Assembly: GCA_949592205.1 (NCBI GenBank)
Contig: CATIUR010000001.1
Location: 66,048,559 to 66,112,558 of the forward strand
Length of the DNA stretch: 64,000 bases
Direction of reading: 5' to 3'
DNA from: Helichrysum umbraculigerum
Lineage: Eukaryota > Streptophyta > Magnoliopsida > Asterales > Asteraceae
Of this stretch, positions 1-11,808 are shown one piece after another; position 1 is the first letter of the stretch; each line of letters begins with the position of its first letter. The notes beneath the pieces were generated by a model. That model saw only the letters and a program-made list of their open reading frames with translations, was not told the origin of the DNA and did no database searches. A program made the position numbers and the translations under genes.

Positions 1-1703
1 CACTCCATTTGGTTGGCTGTTCACTGGCAAAGCAACGTAAGTAAGCTTCTAAGCAACGATTCAGAACTTCGGTTTGGCCATCCGTTTGAGGGTGGTAGCT
101 TGTACTCAACTTTAATTTTGTCTGACTTAACCGGAACAATTCTTGCCAAAAGTTGCTGAGGAAGACAACATCTCGATCAGACACGATGGATCGGGGAAAG
201 TCATGCAGCCTGACTATTTCCCTACAAAAAACGGCTGCTACTCCTTTAGCTGTATAGGGATGGGCTAAGCAAATGAAGTGAGCATATTTTCTTAAACGAT
301 CCACTACCACTAAAATAGTATCAAAACGATTAGATGGTGGTAACCCAACGATAAAATCCATTGAAACATCTTCCCAAATTCGATGGGGAATGGGTAGAGG
401 CTGAAGTAATCCTGCTGGAGTCAATGTCTGATACTTTTGTTGCTGACAGATTATACATTGCTGGACAAATTCCCTAACGTCCTGCTTCATCTTTGGCCAA
501 TAATAACGAGAAGAGAGTCTTCTGTAGGTTTTCAAAAAACCTCCATGACCACCGATTGGAGTGTCATGTGCTTCTTGTAACAGCTTGAGTTTGAGATTGT
601 GTATCTCTGGAATCACCATCCGTCCATGATGAAACAAAAGCTGATCCACCAGTGAGAAATCAGAGATGGATGAAGGATCTGCTTGCAACTTCGTGATTAG
701 ATCGTGAGTAAATGTATCAGTTTGCAACCCTGCCTTGATATCAGCTACCTCAACACAAAACGGGATGATAAGCGTTAATAATTCTCCCGAGTGAGGTCGG
801 CGAGATAGGGCATCTGCCCCCTTGTTCTCTTTCCCTGCTTTATGAACAATTGAAAAATCATAAGGCATGAGTTTTAGCAAAAGCCTTTGCTGCTCTGTAG
901 TGGTGATGCGTTGTTCTAATAAGAACTTAAGGGTATAGTGATCGGTGCGAATAAGAAAATGTCGGCCAAGCAAGTAATGGCTCCATTTCTGGACCGCGAG
1001 GACTAATGCCAGCAGCTCCCTGTCGTAAGCCGATTTAAAGCGATTAGATAGGGAAAACCCTTTACTGAAATAAGCCACGGGATGGTCCTCTTGTGATAGT
1101 ATCGCTCCGATCCCATCTGATGATGCATCACACTATAACAAAGGGTTTAGAGAAGTCCGGTAACCTCAATATAGGTGCTGTCAGCAGTGCCTGTTTCAGG
1201 TCATTAAAGGCCTTAAGGGCTGCCTCCGACCAAAGAAACCCATCCTTTTTGGTCAATGCAGTAAGCGGTTGGGCTATAAGTCCATAATTACGGACAAAAT
1301 GCCTATAATAGCCGGTTAACCCAAGGAAACCTCTCACCTCTTTTACTGTTGATGGAATGGGCCACGACTTTACTGCTGAAATCTTTTCTTCCTCCACACT
1401 AACTCCTTCCGAACTGATTACATGTCCCAAAAACAGAACCTGTTCTTGCCCAAAACAACACTTTGGTAATTTGGCAAAGAATTGGTTGTCATGCAGCAAT
1501 TTCAAGACATGTTCTAGGTGAGACTTGTGCTGCTCCATACTTGAACTGTAAATTAAAATGTCATCAAAGAACACAAGTATAAAACGTCGTAAATAAGGAC
1601 GAAATAAATCGTTCATAACAGCCTGAAATGTGGAAGGAGCATTAGTTAAGCCGAAAGGCATAACCTTAAACTCGTAGTGACCCGAATGGGTCCGAAAAGC
1701 TGT
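1..1703 (-). pseudogene. pol: Gypsy pol, 3' part: RT (C-terminal half), RNase H, integrase
   Basis: Reading leftward from 1703, the frame resumes RT at TAFRTHSGHYEF, then MPFGLTNAPSTFQ and the catalytic VFFDD box (near 1590-1570), and the RT thumb/connection FLGLTGYYRHF. At about 1128 a small deletion shifts the frame: TGA replaces the start of the RNase H motif, and CDASSDGIGAIL continues in another frame. From there about 375 codons are open to the left edge. They hold RNase H (TDHYTLKFLLEQ), an integrase zinc-finger region (H...H...CIICQQQ), and the integrase core with SMDFIVGLP, VVVDRL and STSYHPQTDGQTEVLNR. Polyprotein function is lost through the frameshift and the insertion, although this segment alone is well preserved. 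Confidence 0.9.
1699..1703. repeat. Target-site duplication GCTGT, left copy
   Basis: GCTGT at 1699-1703 is repeated at 5352-5356. Removing one copy and the 3,648 bp between them restores the RT reading frame ...EKTA/FRTHSG.... Confidence 0.95.
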
Positions 1704-2870
1704 TGTGACTACTCTCCAAATTAGGTATTGATTAACCTTAAGCATGTTGCATTCTTACGCTAATTTCCTGGTTAAGTTTTAACAAAACTTTTTGTCGTGA
1801 TGTAAGCCTAGCAAGCCCAGTACTTTTAAAACAAAAAGTATTACTTAATACGTAGCTATTTAAAGTTATGTACAAACGTATCGGAACGAACCCGACAAAA
1901 ATATATAACAAAAATTCGTAACACAAAAATAATTTATATTTCAATTATTAATTACGAGTATGTATACATCTATAACATATAGATAGAACAAATTAAATAT
2001 ACGTTTAACATAAAATGTATTATAATCGAACAGAAACAATTCTAAAACGCACATAAAAAGTCGAATCATAAAAATTCCAATTTTCTCATTCGTTTGGAAG
2101 TGTTTAGAACAATACCTCAAAATATGAATCCGTAATTTAACTGAAATTTGGCGCCCAATTAACTGCGCGCAGTAAAATGTACAAACATGTACAACTATCA
2201 AAAATAATGACAACCTCATTATTCTAAATTTATATAACGAACCAGGAGAGCATCTACAAAATAAAAATATAAAATGTTATATTTTATATTGCAATAATTA
2301 TACCCGTACTCGAAATTAACGGGTCAAATATAACCACCAAACCTCAATTATTGGTGAGACCGGACGCTGTATATTACCATACCGTTTCATATTTTTATAT
2401 TTCTGGTTCCCTCCTCTCGTATACACACAGACACAAACACTTCAATAATTTTCATCATCTACCTATTCTCTTCTCTGTTCTTCTTCTTCCTGGAAACCAA
2501 GCAAAGTAACAGGGACAGCAAGAGTAGAGCAACAGTAGCAGCATCATCTTCATCATCGCCATCTTTATTTCTTCTTCACTTTGTAAGAAAAATCATTTCC
2601 TTGAATCTCTTACTTCGATTTCGTTTTTTTTATATGATTATATATCATAATCCATGTTTATAACACCAAAATTTAATGATTAAACAAGTTGGTGTTCTTG
2701 AAATAAAAGTGATGAAACCAAACTCTTGAAGGTGAAATCGACATATAAAAACTGGTTATTATGTAATATGATAATGATATAGATGATTGATAATGTAAGA
2801 CAAAGGATTGAAACTAAAAATTATTAAGTATTATAATGTTCTGTTCGAGCAGAACCTGCAAAACATACAC

Positions 2871-3168
2871 GATCCGGCGGATCCTTTCATTTTGACATGA
2901 TCAAGCGGATCCCAAGCTAAAACACGCCTATTTGCATTATAACGAAGCGACGGATCAAGTGAAAACCACAAGGATCCGGCGGATCCCTAAACGATCCGGC
3001 ATATCCCAATATAAACTAGGTGCATAATGGCAAAACTAGGTGCATAATGGCAAAACTAGGTGCATAATGGCAAAACTAGGTGCATAACACATAAAAACTA
3101 TATTGATCCGATGGATCACAATAAATGGAGCCCGATCCGGCGGCTCAATGGGTTGATCCGGCGGATCA
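2871..3168. repeat. Cluster of GATCC-GGC-GGATC palindromes
   Basis: Short inverted repeats with arms (T/G)GATCC and GGATC(A/C) around a 3-nt centre occur at 2871-2883, 2972-2986, 3104-3118 and 3154-3168. Imperfect relatives (GATCAAGCGGATC, GATCCGGCATATCC, GATCCGGCGGCTC) lie between them. They fall in the putative intron 1.2-1.5 kb from the LTR start. Confidence 0.8.
3014..3090. repeat. 20-bp tandem repeat, about 3.7 copies
   Basis: The unit AAACTAGGTGCATAATGGCA is repeated head to tail, with the last copy truncated at GCATAACAC. It sits within the palindrome cluster of the solo LTR. Confidence 0.95.
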
Positions 3169-3335
3169 CCACCCTTGGTCAACACTCTGACTTGGACTTT
3201 TAAACTTTAAATGATTCCGTTAACGATTATAATTGGTACGAGTCATTACCGAGACATAATAACCCATGGATTACATAAACACGGGACAAACTATTGGACA
3301 CGGAAATTGGACCAACTAACTTGTACGAACAAACG

Positions 3336-3370
<35 letters not shown>

Positions 3371-3682
3371 CGGACTATATAATATGCAACTTTGGATACA
3401 ATTACAATATCGAGACATTCAAAACTTATTAAACAAACGTGACGATATTAAAAACAAATGATATTTATTTTACAAACGGAATAAATATGTTAACAAGTTT
3501 TATAATAAATAAAACTTATAATGTTTTAAGTACGTAAACAACGTATTACAATATATATAAATATATAAGAGAACGTATGTTATATATAGACACAAACGAC
3601 TCTTGAATTATATTCACGATTATACGTTTTCTTAACAAATGAAAACCTATATATATTTTATATACGCAAACAACGTAATGGT

Positions 3683-3683
<1 letters not shown>

Positions 3684-3753
<70 letters not shown>
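3684..3753. repeat. (AT)n microsatellite
   Basis: About 70 bp of uninterrupted AT dinucleotides inside the solo LTR. Confidence 0.97.
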
Positions 3754-3755
<2 letters not shown>

Positions 3756-3901
3756 CACTTGTAACTATATATTTACATATATATACACACGAATTACACG
3801 TTTAACAAACGTACGATTTATATTATACAACAAGCATAATTACTCACATACATATGTATGACAATTATATATATATGTACGACGACAATGAGATAACTAT
3901 G

Positions 3902-3970
<69 letters not shown>
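3902..3970. repeat. (CA)n(TA)n compound microsatellite
   Basis: A CA run followed by a TA run. A shorter run of the same type lies at about 3337-3370. The LTR sequence on either side is AT-rich and non-coding. Confidence 0.95.
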
Positions 3971-3971
<1 letters not shown>

Positions 3972-5351
3972 TTAACAAAGTATATGATGTAAGAAACAAT
4001 AACAACATTTCAACGCAATGTCACCAACAAATCCAACAACTTATATTATTAAGAAATCAACAGCTTCTTTAAAACAAACAAACTGTTAACATAAGTTGAT
4101 TAAACAAATCAAACGTACTTATGATAATACATTTATTGTATATAGGTTAACACACCTTGGGCAATTATCCGTCGGCTGCTAGCATTCATACCGAGCAAAC
4201 TACCGTGAGTTCACAGCCCCTACTTTGCAAATGTTTTATGCTTTTAAACATAGGGGTGTAAACATAGAAACTGCATGCTAAACACATGCAGCAAATTATA
4301 TAAATGCTTTAATTGCTTTATACAACTGTTTGACATGAAATATTATTTCACAGCTATTTTGGGAATTAGACAACAAATCCTAGTACGGACCCAGACTCCC
4401 AATGTATGCATGAAAAGCCCTTATGTCATGCAGACTATAACCATTAGCTAGGTGACTCTAGCCACTGAGTATACGAATAGTACTATTGCCGTGACGACCC
4501 TCCTATGGATGGAGCGTATACTTAATTGTCCTTCAGGCAAACAACATAAGTTTTGGTTGTGGTTTGGTTATAGGGTTAGGTCGCGTTACTTTAACCTGCG
4601 AGGTTTAGCTCACCTTTCAGGGGATTATACTCTAAGTATTTCCCACATATTATTTAGGATGAACGTATCCTACAACTGTTTTATACCGGTATACTTACTG
4701 GTTATATTTATATACTGGTGAAACACCAGACATACATTTTGGGTAACAACCCACATAAAACTATATTATAGGGTAACTATCCCTACAATCTTATAAATTT
4801 CAAAACCTGCAAACATTTATTTATTGAATAACAAGTCAATAACCTAAACATAAATGGTTTAACATGCCTTACTTTTATACAAAACCTGTGAATTCACTCA
4901 ACCTATTTGTTGACGACTTTCTTTCTATGTTTTACAGGAAATTCGCTACGTAAGTAAGAATCGCATGCATTTAGGATGGACAACCCTAGACTACTTAGGA
5001 TGCCATATATTTTGGGACAGCTTTTGAGGATTTCCTCTGTATTACTGCAGACATTGCAGTTATACTCATGAAATCTTATCTTAACATATGTATTGTAAAA
5101 AAAACTTAAATGTTATAAACTCTATTATCACTGTACGACTTACATAGTCGTGCTACTTTTGTAACAACTGTTTAAACTGGCATCCTTAATATATTATGTT
5201 CTGTATGATCATATGCTCTGATACAGTGAATGCACCATTGTAACGTTAGCACCCCCGCTGTTAAACTGTTTACACAAGATGCTTCCGCTAATTATAACTT
5301 GCTTCCGCTAAACATTAAATAAACACAATTATGGATTTTTGGGGTGTGACA

Positions 5352-5356
5352 GCTGT
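5352..5356. repeat. Target-site duplication GCTGT, right copy
   Basis: Matches 1699-1703 exactly and marks the right end of the solo LTR. Confidence 0.95.
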
Positions 5357-7238
5357 CTTTTCAATATCCGGGGTTACCACTCGGATTTGATAATAACCCG
5401 ATCGCAAATCAAGTTTTGAGAACACCGTAGCTCCATACAATTCATCAAGTAACTCGTCAATATTAGGTATCGGGTATTTATCAGCTATAGTTATCTTGTT
5501 GAGATCCCGATAATCGACACACATTCGCCACGTATTGTCCTTCTTCTTCACTAACAAAATTGGGCTTGAGAAAGGACTTGTGCTCGGTTGTATAAAGCCT
5601 GCTGCCATCAATTGTTTCACCTGTTTTTCTATCTCAGCTTTTTGGGAGTGAGGGTAGCGATAAGGGCGGATATTGGGTGGGGTTGAGTTTGGTAAGAGTG
5701 GGATTGAATGATCTTGTGATCTAACAGGGGGTAAGTCTTTAGGTTCTTCAAAAACAGCCATGTATTGTGTAACAATAGGCTGAAGCAGGTCTGGTATACA
5801 TGGCCGAGTTTCTGGATCAATGGCTAGGTGTTGAAAACTAGATGATTTTTGAGGCCCGGATGCAATACCTTGTAATTTGTATTGTTTCCCGTCGATTTTA
5901 AAGATCATAAACAACTCTTTCCAGTTAGCTTGGACCGTACCTAGTGTGGCTAACCATTGGATACCCAATACTAAATCAGCCCCACCAAGAGAAAAGGGAT
6001 GAAAGTCTTGAGTGATCTTAAGCTCATTGACCTGTACAGGGAGATTTTTACAAATGTGGCTGCACCGAATTACATCCCCGTTACCAATTTGGACACCAAA
6101 CGGTTCCACTGATTCAGAGATCAGTTTGAGTTCGTTGGCCAAAAAATCTGAAATGAAATTATGTGTAGAGCCACCATCAATTAAAATTAGAACTTCAGTA
6201 GAATGAAGCTTACCTCGGACCTTCATTGTAGTAGGGTGTGGTTTCCCTAAGATAGCATGCAAACTGATTTCGGCCGTTTCTTCTTGGTCAGAATCGGGAT
6301 TATGGAGTTGTGTTACAGGTGATTCCTCCATATCCTCCTCCGCTTCTAATACCTTCAGGGTACCGGTTTTACATCGATGACCTGGTCCATATTTGTCGCC
6401 GCATCTATAGCATTCTCCTTTTAAAAATCGGTTTTGTTTTTCTGTATTTGATATCCGGGGAATGATTTTTGGTTGGGTTGATGTTGGAACTGAGGTAGAG
6501 TGTGTTGATTTGGAATCTGATTGTGTACTTTTTGAACTTGGAGTCAAAGAAGTACTTTTTCCTGGTCGGTTAGAGGAGAGTTTAGATTCAAACTCCAAGG
6601 CAAGGCTCATTGCACTGTACACTGTACGTGGCTTGTGGATCCTTACATCGGATTTCAATTCATCTTTAAGTCCATTCAAGAACACCCCTAAGAGACAATG
6701 ATCAGGCCAATTTGAGACCCGAGAGGATCTCTTAGCGAACTCCTGCCTGTATTCTTGAACTGAACCCGTTTGTTTAATACTACAAAGAAACTCGTCCGGG
6801 TTCTGGAATTCTGCAGGGCCAAAGTTTCTGGTAAACGCTTGGACCAATTATTCCCAAAAAGTGATCGGATGATCGTCAGAGAGCCATGAATAGAGGTCCA
6901 AGGCATCCCCTTCTAAGTGCATCGAAGCTATCTCTACCTTCTCATCATCCGGTATGTGATAATACCTAAAGTATTTCTCGGCTTTCAGCAGCCAACCACG
7001 AGGGTCTCCGCTACTAAAAATCGGGAAATCAATTTTGTTATAGGGTATGTTCATCTGTCCAACTCCAAGAACTTTCCCCCTCGCCATTCTTGCTTCCTTT
7101 AGATCGTTCTCCTTCCTTCAAAACTGCTATATCTTCTCTCATCGTGTCGATTGCCTCCAATTTTTCTGCTATTGCAGCTAATTGAGCGGCAATGGGATCA
7201 GGGGGATTGCTGCTGTCGCTATTCCGGGTGGTCACCAT
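5352..7238 (-). pseudogene. gag-pol: Gypsy gag-protease-RT, 5' part
   Basis: The likely start is the ATG at 7236-7238 (MVTTRNSDSSNPPDP). The frame is lost near 7060-7090 and resumes as QMNIPYNKIDFPIFSSGDP, followed by the gag core (GWLLKAEKYFRYY, LEGDALDLYSWL). A TAA at 6848-6850 interrupts gag. The downstream frame carries the rest of gag, one zinc knuckle (CYRCGDKYGPGHRC), an aspartic protease motif (LIDGGSTHNFIS), and RT up to FSKLDLRSGYYQIRV and DIEKTA. There the solo LTR enters, and the apparent terminal residues (VTPQKS...) are LTR sequence. One frameshift and one nonsense codon make it non-functional. Confidence 0.9.
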
Positions 7239-7266
7239 GTTTCGTTTCCCAGCAATGGAACCAAAA

Positions 7267-7517
7267 TGATAGATACAGAATTGATGAAGATGAAAATTGA
7301 CTGAATTTTATTAGAAATAAGGGATAAGGGCCCGATTAGAGAGGGGCAAGGTCTCCGATTACAGGAACAAGGAAATCAAAAGATAATTCTCAATGCCTAG
7401 ACATAAAACTAGCCATTTATTTATACTAATCAAATACTAGAATTAAGGGTAGAAATGGCAGGATTCTACACCCTAATTTCCTGGATAAATATTAATTAAA
7501 TTGATTGCATAAAATCA
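7267..7517 (-). repeat. 5' LTR of the left Gypsy element
   Basis: In element orientation it starts TGATTTTATGC and ends GTATCTATCA, immediately upstream of the gag leader. It contains a TATA-like TATAAATAAA and, later, AATAAAATTC as a possible poly(A) signal. The leader TTTTGGTTCCATTGCTGGG between LTR and gag ATG would hold the PBS, but I do not recognise the matching tRNA. The boundary at 7517 rests on TGAT...ATCA symmetry only, because the partner LTR lies outside the window. Confidence 0.65.
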
Positions 7518-9950
7518 TTCAGTGATTTGACCAAGAGGATTTAGCAAGTTTCCAAAGATAGAATACAACTGTCCCACTTTTGCATCTGTGACTCTATCTT
7601 TCCTTCTTGAGTACACTTTCAATGGTGGATCCTTATCACTCACCTCATATTCATGTTTGCGTTGAATAATTGGTAGAATTACAGCAACCTTCAAACGTAT
7701 ATAACTATTTCTAAACCTGGCATACGTAACAATCTTCTTAACTATAAATGAGTTGGAATCAGCAAGCATACCTGTACCCTTGACAAAAGATAGTTCTTGT
7801 GTCACTTCCCATTGCTCACCAGGCTTCAAAGTGATAGGCTTTTCTATTGCAGCTGGTGCCACACATACCATACGATTGTACTCATCTTTACCAAAATCAG
7901 TCATTTTGTTTGCTTTCTTTTTCCACGGATTCCACACCACTAAACATCGTTATTAGGTCAGAACATAAACACACCTCTAATTGCAAATACATGACATGAA
8001 ATAAGGAAGGCTATGATGCTAAGCATATACAAATGCACAGGAAGAATAGTCTTTAATTTTTCAGATTATGAAGTTTCTACTAAAACCAAAGTATGTCATG
8101 GATAAGTTTTATTTTTAGGAGATTAAGAACCTTAAGCAGAAATGCAAAATCTTAATCACCAGCATCAGGAAGTCTATTATCTTTCCGAATGATGTATGTT
8201 GTTCTCTTCCCATGATCCATGATTTTAATCTCTGTAGGAGTCTCGAGAAATATCTTGTCAACCTGGGAAAACATGTAGATGCTACATAAGCCTAACCCAT
8301 AGGAAAGAAACGGAAGTTAAAGACGAGGTAATACAATACCTCTGATTCAAACTTCACATCCTCTTGCTCTGTAAGTCTTTCCCTGTTATTCAAGTTGTCA
8401 AGGTAATAGCGACCAATCAAATCTTCCACTCTAACATCACTGGAGGGATAAATAGAAAGATTAGTGGAAGTGCGCAAAACAGGACCAAATAATAGCATGA
8501 CTTTGTTTATGTTATTTGTTTGATAACAGTTTGTATTTATATAGTCTGCCAGGGAACAATTTAGCATGAGACATAAATAAAGAAAACTTGAAATCTTATC
8601 TTGATAATGAATAGAATTTGCAACAAAATTGAACAATAGACAAGTATATTATAATATCCAAATACCCTCAGTTTCTATTTGTCAAAGGATATCAGTTGAA
8701 ATGTGTAAAGCCAACTTACTCAATATCTGACACAGAAAAGTAGTTGTGATACGCAAACGTGAATGTAAATTGCTTTTGATCAACATTCTTGATCCGAGAC
8801 GTCCCCTTTAATTTTCCTCCATGTTCCAGAGAAACCCTGAGTCGATACTCAAAACTACAAATGACACAATGGATAAAAAATTGTCCATGAGAAAGTTGAA
8901 GCTAGAAAAAGTTGGTTGCTAAGAATTAATGAGCATTCTAATCAGTATCTCTGGTAGAATTAACAGCTCGGAACTTCAATTACACATACCAGTTAGGTCA
9001 CATTTGCACATCCACATAAGTGGGCAGAAGTAACAGATTAACAAAAGCTCTACTGGTGATTTCGGGTAAAGGAGGGGGGTCGAGGTCTTCTTTCCAAAGT
9101 CTGTTTCTAGCAAATCCATGTGATGGTTCTACGTAGCCTGCCTTCGAGTACTGCACCAAAAAAGCAAGTATCCATGACTAGAACAAAGAAAAGAACAGTG
9201 AAATAAACAATAAAACGATAGAGACGCATACTTGAGGAAAGCATATAGGAATGCCCCCACGTATTGCGTTAAAAGGCTTAAAGATTGCCTGCAAAACATA
9301 TACATTTTTGAACTTTCGAGGAAGACAGCAAGGTACAAAGAGTCTGGAGTCATTCAAAGTATATAACTATAACCAACAGAAGAATAAACCCCTCCAAATC
9401 TCCATAGATATGATAAGCATAACAAAAGAAAACTGGACACCCTATGATGAAAAAAACTATCAGTCTGCACCAACGACAATCATGACATCTGAAAAGAAGT
9501 TAATCACTCTGTCACCAACAGTCTCCAAATTTTGAGGGCGCAATAACCTTCTACCCTCCCACACTAATAAAAGATAGGATAGATTTATCAAATTGTAACC
9601 TGGAAAGGCACTAAATCTATGTCTCATGCATTAAAACCATGTTAGGCCTCTAAGAGTCTAAGGTTTTGAAGTCCTACTACATGCAAACTTGAACAGGTCA
9701 TAACATGCAATCGTAGATTCAACCACTGGGATAACGCAGACGTATAGAAACCAGAAACAATAAAGTGCCAGTCTTTCCCAATTAATGCCAAGTGTCAAAA
9801 GAAAAAATAATTTCAGAGCACCAGTGGTCCCACCACATAAACCAATATATATAGGAGTATTAAAAGTAATGGTACCTTCTTACTGAGAAAAAGCAACTCT
9901 TCTCCTTGTGAATTTTTCCAAGATGTAACCTGAGCCCCATACAGATATAC
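7518..9950 (-). pseudogene. Glucose-6-phosphate 1-epimerase (aldose-1-epimerase family), 5'-truncated relic
   Basis: Seven minus-strand exons with AG/GT borders line up with the plant D-hexose-6-phosphate 1-epimerase family, which interconverts alpha and beta glucose-6-phosphate. They are 9876-9950 (VYLYGAQVTSWKN), 9232-9288 (AIRGGIPICFPQ), 8990-9150 (HGFARNRLW, DPPPLP), 8720-8854 (FEYRLRVSLEH, FTFAYHNYF), 8340-8439 (YLDNLNNRERLTEQ), 8160-8262 (VDKIFLETPTEI) and from 7939 (VVWNPWKKK, EKPITLKPGEQW). Phases agree. A TGA at 8998-9000 falls where the family usually has Trp (KIWPHSF-like context). No first exon is found up to the Copia insertion. After QELSFV the frame continues about 75 codons with no family similarity and ends in the Gypsy LTR. 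Most likely a dead copy. Confidence 0.85.
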
Positions 9951-10344
9951 CTGCAAGAACAGAAAGATTAAAGTCTATTGAAGTCTGAAGATGCCAAATC
10001 TTCAGATTTGAGTTACATTACTATAAGGCATCAACCCAACAAAATTATAGATGGAACCAGCATGCATGATTATGCATTCACCATATTCATGTAGAACTTC
10101 AGTTCAATGCAAAATGCAAAACATATAGACAATTCTCTTACTACTCTTTTATTTGTATATTTTATCTTTCGGACACAACTGACCATTGAAAAGTCAGAAT
10201 CAACAAGAGTACGTCACAGAGGCATCGCAAACTGAAATATGTCCACATGATGAATAAAATCATTATAGTAGGTATTCTTCCATTTAAAACAGAGAAATAT
10301 CTTCCGATATTAATTAATCATAGGAGTGGCAAGTATGAACCTTG
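9951..10344. other. Non-coding stretch between epimerase relic and Copia LTR
   Basis: AT-rich, with a good acceptor (TTCTTGCAG) bordering the exon at 9950. I see no exon encoding the expected N-terminus (a GxDKVxLRE-like segment) on the minus strand. Either former intron or intergenic DNA. Confidence 0.6.
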
Positions 10345-10989
10345 TGTTAGAATATAGCAAATAACTATAACAAATTGTCATACAATTGCGGAAGCGAATA
10401 AACACGTATTTATAATTAGTTAAGATAGAAAACGTGTACCTTTTAGCTAGCTCCAAATAATCGTTTAGTAAAACGAATAGGTTTCACTAATGGTAAAACC
10501 CTCTAGGGTTGCACGCACACCACCTTCACAACACGATAACGATGCTAGTCGAACTACACAAGTTATAATAAACTAAAAACTTTGTCTATGCTTTTCCTTT
10601 CTTTTGAACGAAAAAGTCAAACAAAATAAAACCATTTGGTTTTCTTAGTCGACGGCTCAAAAGGGAGGACAAAAAGGGAGTTTAATTATTAGGGTATTGT
10701 ATGTGTATTCGGATACCAATAACCCTAACTTAACCTTGTATTTATAGGTTTTAATTAAGTATTTGAGTTGTATATGGAGACCTAAAAACCGACCCATATA
10801 AAACCCAATACAAACCCAATACAAGTTTTATTCACTTAACATTTAAGTCCCTCAAGTTTAGTTTATATTAAATGTGTATAATAATTAATATATTATTAAT
10901 TATTAATCGTGTCTAAATGATTAAGTGCGCACCCCCCATAGGCTCATTAATTTTCGGGCATGCTTAAGTCGTGTACATATATACCAACA
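10345..10989 (-). repeat. Copia 3' LTR
   Basis: Nearly identical to 39610-40253. It is the 3' LTR because it adjoins the polypurine tract (plus strand GCTCCCACTTG, 10990-11000). Confidence 0.93.
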
Positions 10990-11808
10990 GCTCCCACTTG
11001 GACATGTCTTAAGCAATAACATTTGTTAGCGTCTAGCAACACTTCAATGTTCCCAGAAATTTCTGAGTTTCGTTTCATAAAGTCTCAGATAATGATTTCA
11101 TCATTTACAATCCCTTTGTTTCAGATACTGGTGTTAATCATGAATATGGTTAATGTCATTTCATGATTTAACTGTTCTATTTCTCATTTCATGTAATTAA
11201 TCAAGATTACAAAATGAATCGAGACATATCTAGATTTCATTTTGGTATGGCCATACACACATCTGATTAATACCTAATGAGCGGCCTAGAAGTATCATTC
11301 TTCAATAATGTATTGAAGGAACAAATTCTATATTGACTGCACGTGTCAGTCATGCATTTCACTACACTTCTGAAAATAGTCATGTATAACTATCATTTAC
11401 GAATAGTTAGAACCATATCAAGAAGATGCAATCCATACACGCTGAACCTACTTGCATCTCAAGTCTAAGGATTCAGTAAATAATCATTTTCGAATATTCC
11501 TTAATGACGACGATCCATAAAGTAATAATTCGATAATTTGGGGAATCCGATATGCATCTGTATGAATATCATGTGACTTTAGTGAGACCCTTTCTGACCA
11601 ATCACTCAGATATGTCTTAGTTTGACTATATTCCCATATAGTCAATTGACATTGGACAGTTTAGAATAATAATAAATTATTCAAGGATTAAACATGCAAA
11701 TATATGATACAATTAATTATCAAATGAAAACAAACATACCAGGTACTTTAATTCATTTATTGGATAATAATTGTTTAACATCCTTTATCCAAATACTAAA
11801 ACACATAT
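10990..11808 (-). other. Copia 3' untranslated internal region with polypurine tract
   Basis: Lies between the pol stop (TAA, 11809-11811) and the LTR. It holds the polypurine tract at 10990-11000. The segment GTGTTGCTAGACGC beside it is shared with the small Copia derivative (42973-42990). I see no coding in it. Confidence 0.75.

Larger units (their letters stand above)
2583..4937 (+). other. Putative LTR-encoded intron of the solo LTR
   Basis: CTTT|GTAAGA at 2583 follows a CT-rich leader, and a pyrimidine-rich TTCTTTCTATGTTTTACAG acceptor ends at 4937. The same layout recurs in the LTRs at 34447-36765 and 55157-58457. A further donor-like ACC|GTGAGT lies at 4205, so a two-intron structure is possible. 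There is no transcript evidence. Confidence 0.4.
1704..5351 (+). mobile_element. Solo LTR of a Tekay-type Gypsy element inside RT
   Basis: Starts TGTGACTACTC and ends GGGGTGTGACA (TG...CA), flanked by the 5-bp TSD GCTGT. There is no internal coding region, PBS or second LTR, so this is a solo LTR left by unequal recombination. Plus orientation is inferred from its resemblance to the LTR at 55157-58457: both carry GTGAGT followed by TCACAGCCCCTACTTT (here at 4205-4225) in the 3' third. It has a leader-like stretch (2400-2580), a donor-like GTAAG at 2583 and an acceptor-like TTTTACAG at 4930-4937. ORFs inside are short and not credible. Confidence 0.88.
1..7517 (-). mobile_element. Decayed Ty3/Gypsy chromovirus-like element, left end beyond window
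   Basis: Minus-strand order is LTR (7267-7517), gag, protease, RT, RNase H and integrase, which continues past position 1. The short LTR and the CX2C...GHRC-type single zinc knuckle resemble Reina-like chromoviruses, but I cannot verify the lineage. Coding is broken by a gag frameshift near 7060-7090, a TAA at 6848-6850, a frameshift at about 1128, and a 3.65-kb solo LTR inside RT. The element lies directly downstream of the epimerase relic. Its other LTR is not in the window, so its TSD cannot be checked. Confidence 0.85.

Noticed and set aside
3211..4072. Short ORFs around the (TA)n/(CA)n runs in the solo LTR
   Set aside because: Translated microsatellite (YIYIYI, THTHTH) without any domain.
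7515..7770. C-terminal extension of the epimerase frame as a real domain
   Set aside because: No similarity to the family. It starts at a possible donor (GTACAG|GTATGC) and ends inside the Gypsy LTR, so it is probably intron/3' flank read through.
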